NCBI RefSeq assembly: GCF_019703515.2
Contig: NC_059351.1
Location: 20,475,001-20,539,000 of the forward strand
Source: Myxocyprinus asiaticus
Taxonomy: Eukaryota; Chordata; Actinopteri; Cypriniformes; Catostomidae
Length of the DNA stretch: 64,000 nucleotides
Direction: 5' to 3'
The notes beneath the pieces are model-generated. The model worked only from the letters and a program-made list of their open reading frames with translations. It had not been told where the DNA came from and made no database searches. How positions within the stretch are numbered: position 1 is the stretch's first letter; each line of letters starts with the position of its first letter. This document shows, one piece after another, positions 11,901 to 26,760 of this stretch. Position numbers and translations under genes: made by a program.

Positions 11901-12680
11901 TGTGCCACCTGCTCTGTACTATTTTTGGGAGTAGCATACACCCCCCTAAAGTGGCAGATACTCTGGGAGTGGTGATTACTGCTTTTGGAAAAGGTCACGA
12001 GGCATCAGTGTATTACTCCCTGCTAATTCAGAGTCTGGGGGATGGAGCTTCGGCTTCTCTCAAGATTATGGGAGAAAGATCTAAACTTGGTATTGGAGGA
12101 GGGAATGTGGGCTAGGATTCTAAAAATATGTCAAGTCTACACCTAGGGATGCAAGGGTGCGACTTATGCAATTTACGATTTTACATCGATTCTATTGGAC
12201 CCCCTCTAGATTGTATAGTCTTGGTGTGAAAGACACACCCACCTGCTGGCAATGCCAATCAGAAGATGGAGACGCAACCCATGTTTTTTGGTGTTGTGTT
12301 AAGATCCAAGAATTTTGGTTGAGGGTTCAGAGTTTTATGTGTGATGTATTGGGCACTCAAATTTAATTTTGCCCCAGACTCTGTATTTTAGGCGATGAGG
12401 CGGAGATTAATATAGGGGATAAATATATAAAAAATTTGGTCCTAGCCAGTGTTATGATTGGCAGACAGATTGTTCTTAGGGGATGGAAGTCGGCTGGAGC
12501 ACACTCATTTCAAGAGTAGTTCACAGAGATGGGGAGGGTGGCGGCATTCGAGGAAATGTCATGTAGAAGGCTAGGCAAGTTTGATTAATTTAATAAAAAT
12601 GGGGCAGCTATTGGCCTTCTTGGAGGGCTCTCGGGGAGGGGCAGTGGAGAAAGAGTTGTGTGATTATTTTTATCTATTAT
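8973..12680 (+). pseudogene. L1-type LINE ORF2 remnant (endonuclease and reverse transcriptase)
   Basis: A series of collinear broken frames. At 8973-9146 lies an AP-like endonuclease N-terminus (LSTWNVNGLGHP, DIVFLQEMHLS, with the usual Asn and Glu). At 9410-9901 comes the endonuclease C-terminal half (ISSVFDCSIGNILVSDHALV). At 10236-10847 are the reverse transcriptase fingers (LPTGKSPGPDGFASEFF, NRPISLIQLDVKILSNILA). The catalytic YADD follows at about 11010-11021. At 12157-12366 a C-terminal region has a Cys-rich CWQCQ and THVFWCC. At least six frame breaks make it inactive. Its downstream end merges into a (TTTG)n tract, a plausible tail. The whole L1 lies in rcan1 intron 2 in the same orientation. 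Confidence 0.85.
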
Positions 12681-12683
12681 ATA

Positions 12684-12729
12684 TATGTGTGTGTGTTTGT
12701 TTGTTTGTTTGTTTGTTTGTTTGTTTGTG
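12684..12729 (+). repeat. (TG)n/(TTTG)n microsatellite at the L1 3' end
   Basis: A short TG run followed by about ten TTTG units. It lies directly at the end of the L1 coding remnant and may descend from the L1 tail. Confidence 0.85.
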
Positions 12730-12751
12730 TGGGCGAGATGGTTGGGTGTAT

Positions 12752-14360
12752 CTAGGCTCCATCTCTCCTCCGGGCTGGGTCCGGCCACAATACTTCATCC
12801 ACGTCACATGCTATGTTCTCTCTTGCCAGACACCGTGGAAAGAACCTCCTTGTGTGGTGTATCCAACCTTGGATAGAGGCAGCGTCAATGTCTCCACATG
12901 CCTCCTCCATTGCCTGGAGAAGTGTCATGTTGACATAGGGACGATGATCATACTCTTTCCTGCGCCATGTGGAGAACAATTCCTCAATAGGGTTTAGAAA
13001 TGGTGAATATGGAGGCAGGTAGACAACAGAAAAATGGGGATGAGTAACAAACCAGTTTTGGACCTGATGGGCGCGATGAAAGCTGACATTATCCCAGATG
13101 ATGACAAACCTTGCCTGGTCTTCATTCTGCAGACCTTGAACAAGCATATCATGAACAGCATCCAGAAAATGTATGATGTGATCAGTGTTATAGGGGCCAA
13201 GTGTGGCATGGTGGTGCAGGACACCATTCTGTGTAATTGCAGCACACATTGTAATGTTTCCGCCACGTTGTCCAGGGACATTGACAATGGCCGTTTTTCC
13301 AATGACATTTCTCCCCCTTCTTCTGGTTTTGCTGAGATTGAAGCCCACCTCATCCACATAAATGTATTCATGGACGATGGCATGGGCATCCATCTCCAAA
13401 ATTCTCTGTAAAAGACAAAAGAATATGTAGATCAGTATATGCACAACCCAGTAGCCTGACTTGGTAGGTGCAAGTCTGATATATTGGAGAAAGTGTTGTA
13501 TGCATACATCCACAAAGTCATGTCGAAGGTTCTTGACTCTGTCACAGTTCCTTTCAAATGGGACCCTGTACAGCTGTTTCATTCTCAGTTGATTTTTCTG
13601 AAGGACACTATGTATTGTTGAGGGGCTCACAGCATTTATATTAGCCAAAATTGTGGCATCATTAAGGATATGATTGCGTATTTGGCGAATTGTTATAGTA
13701 TTATTGGCCAAAACCAAATTCACGATAGCTGTCTCTTGCTCTTCAGTGAACATGTGACCTCGCCCACCATGAAACCTTCGCCTTTCCACTTTGTAGAAGA
13801 TTCAAGAACAGTGTGAGTGTGTGCCATAAACTGTAACATAATATATACTATTTTATACAATATAGTCAGAATGTCTTCTGTACTGTTGTACAGTATGATA
13901 ACTCACCAGACTGTGACCAATCATGCAGTGCACTGCAGTAAATGGATGCATGGGTGCTAAAATATGTGTATTATAGTATACCGAATGTTATGCTGAAATA
14001 GCTATTATGTGTACATTAGAACATGTGTACATTACAGTAGATTGTTACATACCTATTCTCATTTCTAAAGGTTCGAATTATACCTGCCACTGTAAATCGA
14101 CTCAAATTAGGCTGGACTCTCTGTCCAGCCTCTCTCATTGTTAAACCATGGTTGATCACATGATCAATGACAGTAGCCCTAATCTCATCAGATACCGCTC
14201 TTCTTGTTCCTGGTCTTTGTCCTCCTCCTCTTCCCCGTCCGACTCGTCCTCTTCCTCCTCTTGCTCATCTTTGAACTCCTCCTCCTCTAATTCGAACTCT
14301 GCCTTGCCCTCTGGCTCTCCCTCCAACTCCCCTTAATCTGTCTGCATTGTTTGCATCCAT
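12752..14360 (-). pseudogene. IS630/Tc1-superfamily transposase with introns
   Basis: A vertebrate transposase of the IS630-Tc1-mariner superfamily on the minus strand. Exon 1 (14360-14053) has a Gly/Arg-rich start, then IDHVINHGLTMREAGQRVQP, a helix-turn-helix, and ends at a gtatgt donor; one TGA interrupts it. Exon 2 is about 13788-13508 and exon 3 is 13405-12752. Between them 102 bp (13507-13406) has GT-AG borders and a length divisible by three, so it reads through. The catalytic residues are visible: Asp in YVDEVGFN, Asp in WDNVSFH, Glu in LPPYSPFLNPIEE. By my count 35 residues separate the last two, so it is not a DD34E Tc1. The exon 1-2 junction is out of phase by one base. Fish databases often label such proteins as IS630-like. 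Confidence 0.8.
14148..14336 (+). repeat. TCC-rich low-complexity tract (antisense of the transposase Gly/Arg-rich region)
   Basis: The tract is pyrimidine-rich on the + strand because the opposite strand encodes the Arg/Gly-rich N-terminus of the transposase pseudogene. It is not a separate gene. Confidence 0.8.
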
Positions 14361-14807
14361 TGTTCAAAACCTATAACTTGACCTTTGGCCTATTTATAGG
14401 CCTATTCTAAAGCCATGATTGGTTGGTGTTAAGTAAAGCAATGAGTGTTTGCACATGTGAGGAGTTGGTGTGAGGCACTGATGAATTAGTGTGGCATTTT
14501 GATTTGTTGTGTTTGAAAAAGGAAATCAAGATACTTCCTGTTAGATTTTTGTGTTACATAGAGAATTGTGTTGTGTTTTGCAAAAAGTGTTTTATGAAAT
14601 TGAAAACTAAGTCGAAGGCCGAGAATTAGTGTATGGTTTTGCAGATTTAGTGTGTGGTTCTGGTGTTTGAGTGTCAGGTTTCAGAAATTGTGTGACAAGT
14701 AAGGATTTTGTGTGTAAGCAGTTGAAAAAAAACTGTAAGTGAAGTATAAAATGTGGGTCCAGTCTGAGGCTAATAAAGTGCGGTGCTGATATATGTATTG
14801 TGAGTGA

Positions 14808-15745
14808 TCAAGAGTTCCAAAGTCTGATTGCTTGGGGGAAGAAGCTGTTCTGAAGTCGGCTGGTGTGGGTCCTGATGCTGCCATACCGCCTGCCTGATGG
14901 TAGCAGTGAGAGCAGCCCATGGCTGGAGTCTCTGATGATCCTCCAAGCTTTTTTCACACATCGCCTGGTATAGATGTCCTGAAGGAAGGGACTCCTGAAG
15001 TCCACCACAAGCTCCTTGGTCTTACTGATGTTGAGGGAGAGGTTGTGCTCCTGACACCAGCTTGTCAGAGTGTGCACCTCCTCTCTGTAGCCTGTTTCAT
15101 CATTGTCAGTGATCAGACCTACCACTGTCATATCATCAGCAAACTTAATGATTGCATTGGAGCTGTGTGTTGCCACACAGTCATGTGTGTACAGGGAATA
15201 CAGGAGTGGGCTGAGAACACAGCCCTGCGGGGCTCCAGTGTTGAGGGTCAGTGATGAGGAGATGTTGCTGCCCATTCTAACCACCTGGTGTCTGCTTGAC
15301 AGGAAGTCCAGGATCCAGCTGCACAGTGAGCTGTTTAAGCCCAGAGCCGGTAGTTTCACATCAAGCTTGGAGGGCACGATGGTGTTGAATGCTGAGCTGT
15401 AGTCTACAAACAGCATTCTCACATATGTTTTCCTTTTTTCCAGGTGGGAGAGAGCAGTGTGTAGTGTAGATGCAATGGCATCATCATTGGAGCGGTTGTG
15501 GAGCTGTACAAACTGCAGTGAGTCCAATGAGGCATGCATCACAGAGCAGATGTAATCTCCGATTAGCCTCTCAAAGCATTTGCTGATGATGGGGGTCAGA
15601 GCAACAGGACGCCAGTCATTTAAGCAAATGATTTTGGATTGCTTTGGTACAAACACAATGGTGGATGTTTTAAAGCACGTGGGGACCACAGACAGGGAGA
15701 GGGAAAGGTTGAAAATGTCCGTAAAAACACCACCTCTTACCATCT
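14808..15745 (-). pseudogene. L2/CR1/Rex-like LINE reverse transcriptase fragment
   Basis: The open frame on the minus strand holds reverse transcriptase motifs in order: [20 protein letters not shown], then [14 protein letters not shown], then [20 protein letters not shown], then [13 protein letters not shown] with the catalytic FADD. After [16 protein letters not shown] the frame jumps directly to a C-terminal block ([16 protein letters not shown], then [15 protein letters not shown]). An internal deletion has therefore fused two parts of ORF2 without breaking the frame. The element is 5'-truncated, with no endonuclease. It belongs to the jockey-type LINE group common in fish; L2 versus Rex1 cannot be decided by eye. 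Confidence 0.8.
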
Positions 15746-16003
15746 GTTATTGTATTTTATGATTAATTTTGTGAATAGAATCCACGTTATGATCATGAAA
15801 GAAACAGACACACACATTTTTGCTACTCTAATAACTGAACTAGTAATGGAAGATTGGGCTGTTTCTATGAAGGATGCTTAAACTGTGGTTCAAAAAGTTG
15901 TTCTACACACAAAAGCGTTTTATGTGCGAAACCCTGAAAATTGTTAAATACATGTTGTAATTGTACATTTGTCACAGCAATATCTTACCTTCTGTTCTCT
16001 TTA

Positions 16004-16036
<33 letters not shown>

Positions 16037-17067
16037 TTCCTCTAACTGTTATCTTGGCCATTTTTGCAAATCCGCGAATCTTTTGAAAAAAATGTTGCAT
16101 TACCTTCAGGGGCGTAAGGTGCGAACACTAGGAAGGACAAGCTAACCCATCATCGCTAAACTCTGACATACGTTTTTGCCAGTGTTTTCAGAAAACCGGC
16201 ACCTTTTTGCAGTGAAAGTTTGCGCACTCAAGGTTGCCAGATTGCACAACCAAAGCGTCACACTGGCAGAATATTTCCAAACAGTAGATGTGCAAGTGTA
16301 CAGATCTGCTTGGGAGATTTCACCTCTTGAAATATGGCAACCCCAAACATGTTGAAATCAAATTTTTTGGCTAATCGGCAATATTTAAAGTCTGTTAAAT
16401 ATTTTACTTGCATGATTAGTTCTAAGTAATACATGACATAATTTCTCTTAAGGGGATGGTAAGGGGGGATGGTGGTTTTACAAGGGGGATGGTTTTTGGT
16501 ACTTCTTGCAACAAGGGGGATGGCGTCCCCTTGTGTACCCCCTCAACTCGAGCAATGGTAATAGTGATGCTTGCCAGATCAATTCACCAATTTTTGATGC
16601 TCATACAATTATGTCTGCAGAACAGGTCACATGTTTACTATTAATGTGTGTTTTTGAGTCACTTGCTCTTTTGTAGTAGATCACGTCTAGTTGAAAGGTC
16701 AGAATGAGGTCATGTACAGGGAAATAAACATGGTGAAAATGAATCATGCTTTCTGTTTTCACACAGTGGGAAAGCAAAAATTATCTTTTGTCTTTTATAC
16801 TGCAGCATAGAGATCTATGACTCATTGCTAATGCAAGCATCTCTGTTACTATTGCTTATATTTAGGGTTTGTAATGTAAACAAACCTCAAATTTAAGTAT
16901 TGAACGTTCAGTGTGTGGCATGAATGATACCTCAGGCGTATGATTTTTGCTTGGCAGATGATAAAACATATTTTTACAAATCCATTAGACTTACATTGAA
17001 GGAGACACCCGAGTCATATCTAGAGACCAGAATATCATGGAGTATTGAGGGTGCAGGACTTTTTTGA

Positions 17068-17870
<803 letters not shown>

Positions 17871-17951
17871 TATATTATTTATGTAGAATGTAAAACACAA
17901 ACTTTTCTGTGGAAAGTGTTTTAGAAAGTAGCGTAAAAGTTATGTAATAAA

Positions 17952-18640
17952 TAGGGCTGTTGATTTAACATGTTAATCATGTCCTTGGACTGTAATAAGG
18001 AATATTCCTGCCATCGGAGCAATTCAAGCTTGAAGTACCACCTGTTTCCAGCAGGGGGCAGTAAGCGAAACTCCAGCTGTATAGGCAACACGCAGCTGTA
18101 CAGAGAACAAACCGCAATCAGACTTGATTGACTCTAGTGACAGCACAAGATGAGAATGTGTTCTTACGTTTAAACAGCTGGACATTTATCTTGACACGAC
18201 AACCTAAAAATCCTGTGTTTATGAAAGGATGCAACTGCTCCAAAAGCATCCATTTGATGCAGGTGTACATGGAGGCATCCTTAGAAAAGCCCTTAATTAC
18301 TATTGCTGTGGACTATAGGACATTGATAGGCTTATGTTCAAGAATATGGAAATAACCGATATATTGCCTTCTAAAGCAACGTTTTTATATTTTTAGATCA
18401 ATGCTTCTTTCGTCTGCCACAATAATGTAATGCATTTTAAATATCTGAATTATTATTTTTTTATAATAAATATTATATTTATAATTAAAATAAAATAACT
18501 ATTTATAATTATTTAATCATTACACATTGAATTATTATTATTAGTGGGCCTTTCTCAGCAAATATTTAAATATGCGATTAATTTGATTAATCGCCATTTC
18601 ATGTAATTCAATTACAAATTTTAATTGATTGACAGCCCTA
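17952..18640. mobile_element. hAT-like MITE with TAGGGCTGT ends
   Basis: The left end is TAGGGCTGTTGATT and the right end is AATTGATTGACAGCCCTA, an imperfect inverted pair. The 8 bases on each side (GTAATAAA and GTAAATAA) agree at 6 of 8 positions, compatible with a decayed 8-bp hAT target duplication. No transposase frame is present. Confidence 0.55.
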
Positions 18641-19262
18641 GTAAATAATAATGTGATAAATTTTTTTTATGAAGTAATAGTTAAAGTAATTTGATTAGTA
18701 TCTGAAGTAATTAATAATTTGTAGTGGATTATGTTTTTTAAAAACTCAAGATGTTTTTATCTTTCACTTTCATTGTATGGAAAAGAGCAGTGTCAACATG
18801 TTGTTAAATTTCTTCTTTCGTGTCATACAGGTTTAAAACTACATGATAAACAATGACAGAATTTGTTATTTTTGTGTGAACTGCTTGAAAAGGATTATGC
18901 TTTTATAAAACAGCAATATGATACAAGGCACTAATTTACAATACATAAATATATGTATTACTAATAATATTCACATTAAACAGTTCTGCCTAGTAAAATG
19001 GTTAATTAGGCTTACTAAGCTTTTATTGTTCTGATGAATTGTAGCAATTTGGCTCTTTCATTTAAAATTCACATATCAGCTATTTTACAAGTGACTTTAA
19101 AAGCAGCTTATCGAGCCGGAACTATCTGATTCATAATATATATTGTTGATGAATACTGTACAGTATTTTACCATGGAAGATCACTGTAAAGCATAGCCTT
19201 GAGTAGCATATTGCTTTATTATCTCACAAAGAATAATATTTTCTTAAGATGACCCATTTTAA

Positions 19263-19442
<180 letters not shown>

Positions 19443-20514
19443 GTGGGTAATTCTGGGCTATTTTATCAGCTTGACAAACATTAGAAGAACTGGAAAACAT
19501 GCAGTTTGTTATCCTTACCACCAGGGGGGTGGTAAGCATCAGAGCCTTTTCCTAGTTAGCCTCTTCCGGGCGTCAACCATTCTCATAATCTCGCGTTTCA
19601 TTTATAAAGATCCATCGCAGATGGAATCAGGGACTTAAGAAAGTTTCTCTCATATAAAAGAATGTCATTATTTGCTTGATGTCACAACTGTGTATTTAAT
19701 TAACCGAGAGAATAGCGAGAACGCAGCTAATTTACACAAGGAGTTTTTTGTGTAGCACAAAGAAACTAAATATTGTGTCTGAAGTGTTCAGTGTGTATTG
19801 TTTGGGGCCACTAACATGTACTCAACGTCATTATCATGTATAATTTCTAATGTTAAAGAAATAGGTTACCAAAAAATGAAAATTCTGTTATTATTTACTC
19901 ACCCTCATGCCATTTCAAACCTACAGACTGAAGTTTAGTCATTATTCACTGAAAATCTTTCCATCCGTCGCAGCTCTTAGTTCTCATTTGTGAAGACACA
20001 TTGTGCGTCTCGTAACCAAACGTGATGTGCCACAAATAATATGCAAATGAGATCTGAGAGCTGTGTCAGAGGGGAATATAATTCTTCATAATTTCTACTT
20101 TTGTGTTCGACTGAAGAAAGTCATGTGGGTTTTGAATGACATGAAGGTGAGTATATGATGTTAGAATTTTCTATTTGTTTAACTGAACTATCCCTGTAAG
20201 TCAATTAAGCACGTCTGTGCAGTCTTTGAAAAGTCATTATTGTTGCTGAAATACTTCACAAACTCCTCCAAGTATTACGCACTTTAAAAATAGAGCCTTA
20301 TTCCGTGGTTAACAGACAACATCATCCAGTATTGTCTTTGTATATTAACTCTGTTACCAAAATCGCTCTGTTGTGCTCTACTGTCTTTGGAGATGTTGTC
20401 CTCTTTAATGTACGAGCATTTTAATGTCATCCAGTGACTTAAAGCAACTATAAATTACTGTATATATTTGATGTATTTGAATGTAGCCCATATCTTGTAA
20501 AGCTTCAGGATTTC
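19443..20514 (+). other. rcan1: rcan1 3' UTR (probable)
   Basis: A stretch of about 1.07 kb between the stop codon and the first good poly(A) signal. It contains a repeat related to the dispersed fish element (19868-20190: ccaaaaaatgaaaattctgt, tttactcaccctcatgccat). The UTR extent is inferred only from the AATAAA downstream. Confidence 0.55.
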
Positions 20515-20520
20515 AATAAA
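20515..20520 (+). promoter_or_regulatory. rcan1: Candidate poly(A) signal of rcan1
   Basis: AATAAA, followed by an A-run. It is the first canonical signal I see after the stop codon at 19442. Cleavage would then fall near 20535-20550. Confidence 0.5.
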
Positions 20521-20549
20521 AAAAGGAATCTCATTCATTAGGTAGCAAG

Positions 20550-21615
20550 AATATGGAGTGAGAAAGCCATTTACCTACCTTTAATAAAACAATCTTGACC
20601 AAAGAGTTGATTCAAATGTTTCTGTGTGAGTCTGAAATAGAAAATCTCATTGGTTGCATAGCGTTACAACTATATAATGAGTTAGATTAGTACCAAAATC
20701 ACCCTTACAAAAAATCTACAGTCTTGGCAAACTTGCTACAAATTTGCCACTCACTATTTTCACATGCAAATGAGCTTATGATTCGCTGCAAATGTTTGCC
20801 AGAAGTTTGCAGCTCTTCACCGGTAGTGATGAACATGCAGCAAACCTTTGGCAACAATGGACAACTTGTCGCTTTTTTTGTTGTTGTTGAATTAATTACA
20901 TGCCGAGAAATTTAATAATTACAAAACTCAGCTGTCAATTCAGAGCCCCTCCCCCAGGGTAGCCTTCAAGGTTAGCAAAAAAAAAAAAAAACAATTCACA
21001 ACACAGCAGTACACTTGCTTTTAGAATGGAGGTCAATGTAGGAAATGCTTCAGTGTGCTGAATAAACAGATTTTGTGAGGAAATGGCTTTTCACTTCATG
21101 AATTAGCCTGTCCGCTGTCTTCAACATGTTTTACATGATCAGTCCTTCTGAAGTGAATGATGTGTGGTGTTTACTATGATAAAATAGCTTTTTTAAAAAA
21201 AGAAGTCACAGACAATTTTCACAGGTAGGTGACAGTTTACGGCTCTCCCCATTCTTTGTATGGTGTTCCGCAAATGGTGATTTACTGTCATAACACTCTT
21301 AACGCGGTTCATTGACGTCAGGGCCATTATATGATTGGCTTCGAAGATTCACATTATCTAAGTTGACCTTAAATGACAAAGTATACTTTAAGGCAACACG
21401 GTCAACTGGGCGCAATCCCATCCAGAACGTAGAAAAACAAAGTATACCCAAGCCTTATGCTCTCTCCTTTGGTAGAGCAGCAGAGGTTTGTATCTCCATT
21501 AATAAAATAATTGCTGCTGCGGTCGCTACAAGTAAACTAATAAAATCATTTAAACTCAAATCAATATTTAATGTTGATTTATGTATTTATTTCTTAAGTA
21601 GCCATGTAATAATTA
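20550..21615. other. Intergenic, no gene recognised
   Basis: AT-rich DNA with a block at 20715-20880 of alternating ttgccac/tttgcag-like words typical of old fish repeats. No coding potential that I can support. Confidence 0.5.
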
Positions 21616-23130
<1,515 letters not shown>

Positions 23131-25293
23131 AAAAATGTCATTGCTGCTTTAACTTTCAGAGTCAATATAGCCTATTGTTTATTTCCGTATCATTTAATAT
23201 AAGCCTATCACTGGCCTTTAGTCCACATTAATCCATTTAAGTAGATTTCAGGGCCATTCACACAGGACAGGTTCACGTATTCCTATTTTATTTTATTTTT
23301 TTTACGTTTATTTTTTTTAATACATGTATACTTTGGCAAATGTCTTAGGTATTCTCTTTTTGTTTTGCAAATGAGCGTCGCATACTGTAACATGACACGC
23401 TGCAGCGGCTTGAGGCTGTTTACACTCGATGCGTCGACACACGTTTTAAACCGTAAATTTGTGTAGTAGTCACCAGCGCCTGCAGCGCAAAATGGAACGG
23501 GAAACCGTTTACTGTCTGCGCGATGGACGCGCCGCAACAGGCGCATCCATTGTAGACAGCATCGCTGATCATAAAGGGTTTTATGGCATTTGACACGACG
23601 CTCTCATCCGATGTAAACAGGGTGTAAGCGATTTGAGACGTTCTGGAACTTCCAGGAAACTGAGCTGTTGAATTAGACATGCCCCCTCTTTTCAAAACTC
23701 TGCCCTCCAATGATAGCGTTTGAATTCATGTCACAGTTAAGTATTTACACTGCTACCTGCTGGTGATGTATGCAACTTTTTATATGACTGGATATTTAAA
23801 ACAAACACAGAAGAGTTCCATGTTTACAGAACAGAAAAAAAAAATACTTAAAATGTGATAAACTACTGTCTTGTTTTAGTTTTGAAAATGTCATATTTGT
23901 GGACTATAGACCTTGTTCATCTTTTAATGGGAATGACAACGAGGCTGTGAGGGATAGACTTACAGTCTCTTCAGTGGGCTGTACTGCAGTTTAAAGTGTT
24001 TCTGGATCGTTCCGCAGACAAAACGTTGATAAAATATCTGTCCAAGAACATTAAGTATACAAAGAACTCCAGACAACATGAGTTGTGGAAAATCAGATGT
24101 GATCTAGAAGCTTTATACAGCTTTATACCCCTCACAGCCTCATTGTCATTCCCATTAAAAATCAAGGATGGCTATAGTGTGAATTAGGTCTGTTTTTCGT
24201 GGCTCTTAGTTCATGTCCTTTATCGTTGAGGTCATCTACACTTAAAAAATAAAAGATTTTTAAGATTTAATCATTTCAAATTTATAACAAAATTCCATCA
24301 AATTGAATTGTGTAATTTGCAACCAAATTAATTTAATAAAACTTAAAATATTTAGGGGTTTTCATTTTATCTTGTTAAAGATTACTCAGTTCAATTGATA
24401 GAACTTTGTTATGAAATTTAAATGTGTAAAATATGCGTGGTCACATTTGAACATCAAAACTCTGCGGCCGAAGAAGTTGTGGCCATAAGTAAAGTGTGAA
24501 ATCAAAAAAAATGAAATGCCAAGCAGCCTCTTTTTAATGCTGTACTTTATACTCTGATATTGTGAAGTTAACAAAGAAACTCACTGCTAAAATTATATCC
24601 TTGTCCATTGTGAATGTTCAGTAACTGTGTATAAAGCACCGCCCACACAGACGTGTGGCCAAAGTGACCAAACTTGAACTTCACGTGAAATCTGTGAGGG
24701 AACATTTTTCATAATGTTTATAAGTGGACACTAGTCACCATTTCTTCAGAATTTTCTGACTGAGGGACAAGAGTGAGTCACTCAATTATGAAATTCTTAA
24801 GTAGTAGTGCGGCCAGCTTTGGCAATGTCTCGTGCCTGTCGATATGTCCTGTGCAGACTTCCAGTTTCATCAGGAAATACATCAATAGGAATAACAGCTT
24901 TTGTTTAAATTATGCAAAAACCACACACAGCAAGCATGGTCTAGATACAAAAACATTTTTAATTACAAACTTCAGAGTTAATCAATAAAATGAGTATAAA
25001 AATATCAAGACTTTGACTAGCCAAGCAGCAGAGAGGCCCACAGCACACAATCCAACAGCTGAATCCACGACAGACCAAACAAACGGCACCACATGTCACT
25101 CTGACGCCACTCCTAAAACACAAAAACAGATTCTGTTAAAGAGGTGCCTTGTTTGAGATTCAAACAAAATGTAAGTTTCAGTTTAACTGGAAGATGTTTG
25201 CTCCAATATTATCTTTGACTACCTGATGTGATAGTCGAAATCACTACATCTAAATTTGATCAAGTTTGATCCTATCCTCACATATTCAGTGTC
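23131..25293. other. Intergenic between rcan1 and smim11
   Basis: No gene recognised. A CpG-rich patch at about 23370-23640, in otherwise CpG-poor DNA, contains GCGTC and CGC-rich words. It may be the core of a DNA-transposon repeat or an unassigned regulatory element. In the human order KCNE1 lies between SMIM11 and RCAN1; I found no KCNE-like frame here. The final few hundred bases are presumably the smim11 3' UTR; a minus-strand ATTAAA occurs near 24960. Confidence 0.45.
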
Positions 25294-25482
25294 TCAGTCA
25301 TCCTTCTTGTTGTCGATGAGTTCCTTTGTTTGCTGTGCAAGTTTCCTCTTCATCTCCATCTGTTGTTTGAGAGCAGCATAAGCTCTCTTGCTCTGATAGA
25401 TCTTTGCTCCAGCAAAAGCCAAACACAGCAGCAGGGTCTTTGCTGCCAGTATGTACAGCAGCACAGGCACATTTTCCAGAAC
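25294..25482 (-). CDS. smim11: Smim11, last coding exon (small integral membrane protein 11)
   Basis: The minus-strand exon starts after a tctcatag acceptor and encodes 62 residues to a TGA at 25294-25296. It opens VLENVPVLLYILAAKTLLL, a close match to human SMIM11 (VLEHVPLLLYILAAKTLIL), and continues with AFAGAKIYQSKR. The hydrophobic run of about 20 residues (VLLYILAAKTLLLCLAFAGA) is a single membrane span, followed by a charged, probably coiled-coil tail ending NKKDD. The human protein begins MNWK just before this exon. That short first exon should lie at higher coordinates, but I could not identify it. Function is poorly known. Orientation relative to rcan1 matches human chromosome 21. 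Confidence 0.9.
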   Translation of the reverse strand, partial: VLENVPVLLYILAAKTLLLCLAFAGAKIYQSKRAYAALKQQMEMKRKLAQQTKELIDNKKDD

Positions 25483-26698
25483 CTATGAGAACAGAATCAC
25501 TCACATGAATTTCAAAATAATAATACTGAGCATTGCAGAGGATGTTTCATTCTGCCAAGCACTGCTTGAGGAACATCCCTTATGAAAATTTAAATAAAAA
25601 AACATAACTAATTCAAATTGGATCTCTTTGTGAAAAGCTTTCAGGGTCATACCTATAAAGTTAACTTTCATATACCCATCATGTACTGTATGCTTTATTA
25701 TACAGAATAAAATATTAAACTTGCAATAAATAAAAAAAAATAAAAAATAAAAAAAATAATGGAAATCATAGTAGTTAGGTTTCTTTTTATCATATCATGA
25801 CAGTTAAATAAATATTTAATTAATCTTCTAATTTTTAATATTTTCACTATTGGTTTGAGTGAAGGTTGCTGTTTTTGTCTTATCCCTAAATGCTGTGTAC
25901 TAAGGTCAATGATAAATATTATAAGGTTGTCTGAGGTGAAAAAAATTTGAAATCTTTTTTAAAATCATGTTTAAAACGCACGTCAAGTTTATTGAAATGT
26001 AATCCTTGTATCTATGTTGGTTTCATAAATAAGAAAAAACAACAACATTTAAAGCATTTTCTGCAAAATAAATAAAATAATAATTTAAGGACTTCAGAAA
26101 TGTCAACTGGTGTAACCATTAAGTAAAAAGTAATAAATTATGTTCCTTGCACCTTGAATACACAAAACGTAATCATTAATTTCAAATCTTTATAAATACT
26201 GCATCGTTTTTGGTACCGAAACCAAATGTTGTGACTTAGTCAAGACCATCAAAACAAACAAAATATAAAAGAAAATGTATTTTTGTTTGAAGGCTAACTG
26301 TTTAAAAGAAATAATAATTTAAAACAAATGGTTCCTTCCATTGTCTTAATGGGTCAATTTTGACCCATATGGGATGAACCAGTTATGATCTTTCCCCTTC
26401 CCCTTTGTAACTTTAAATCGTTTTTTGTACATCTATGAATCAAATTTAACCTAAAAATATTTCAAATCTTCTCAAATGTATCCCAGAGCCCCATACTGTT
26501 CTCTAGCTCTTCCACATGCTGTACTGAATCTTCCTACAAATTGCATTCTTTCCTCTCAAACAGGGTTTGTGCACACATGCGCATGTCCACACACTCAAAC
26601 ACATACAGAGAGAGTATTTTTTTACAGTTTTTAACAGGTAATATGTAGTAAATAAGTTTACTAACATGATTTTATTTGATAGGGTGCAATGGGGCTAA
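25483..26698 (-). other. Probable smim11 intron, no feature recognised
   Basis: AT-rich DNA with A-runs (25728-25760). I searched it for a minus-strand ATG AAC TGG AAG start followed by a donor site and did not find one, so the first smim11 exon is probably further out or diverged. Confidence 0.45.
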
Positions 26699-26760
26699 AG
26701 GCCTGTAACGAGGTAAGGTGGGCAAGGAGGAGGCGGGAACCGGCTAAACAGTCAATGTAA

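Noticed and set aside
14148..14336. Open frame rich in Ser codons on the + strand
   Set aside because: It is the antisense of the Arg/Gly-rich N-terminus of the IS630-like transposase and shows only TCC/TCT bias.
25298..25504. Alternative 68-codon frame over smim11
   Set aside because: It is an out-of-frame shadow of the smim11 exon and crosses its splice acceptor.
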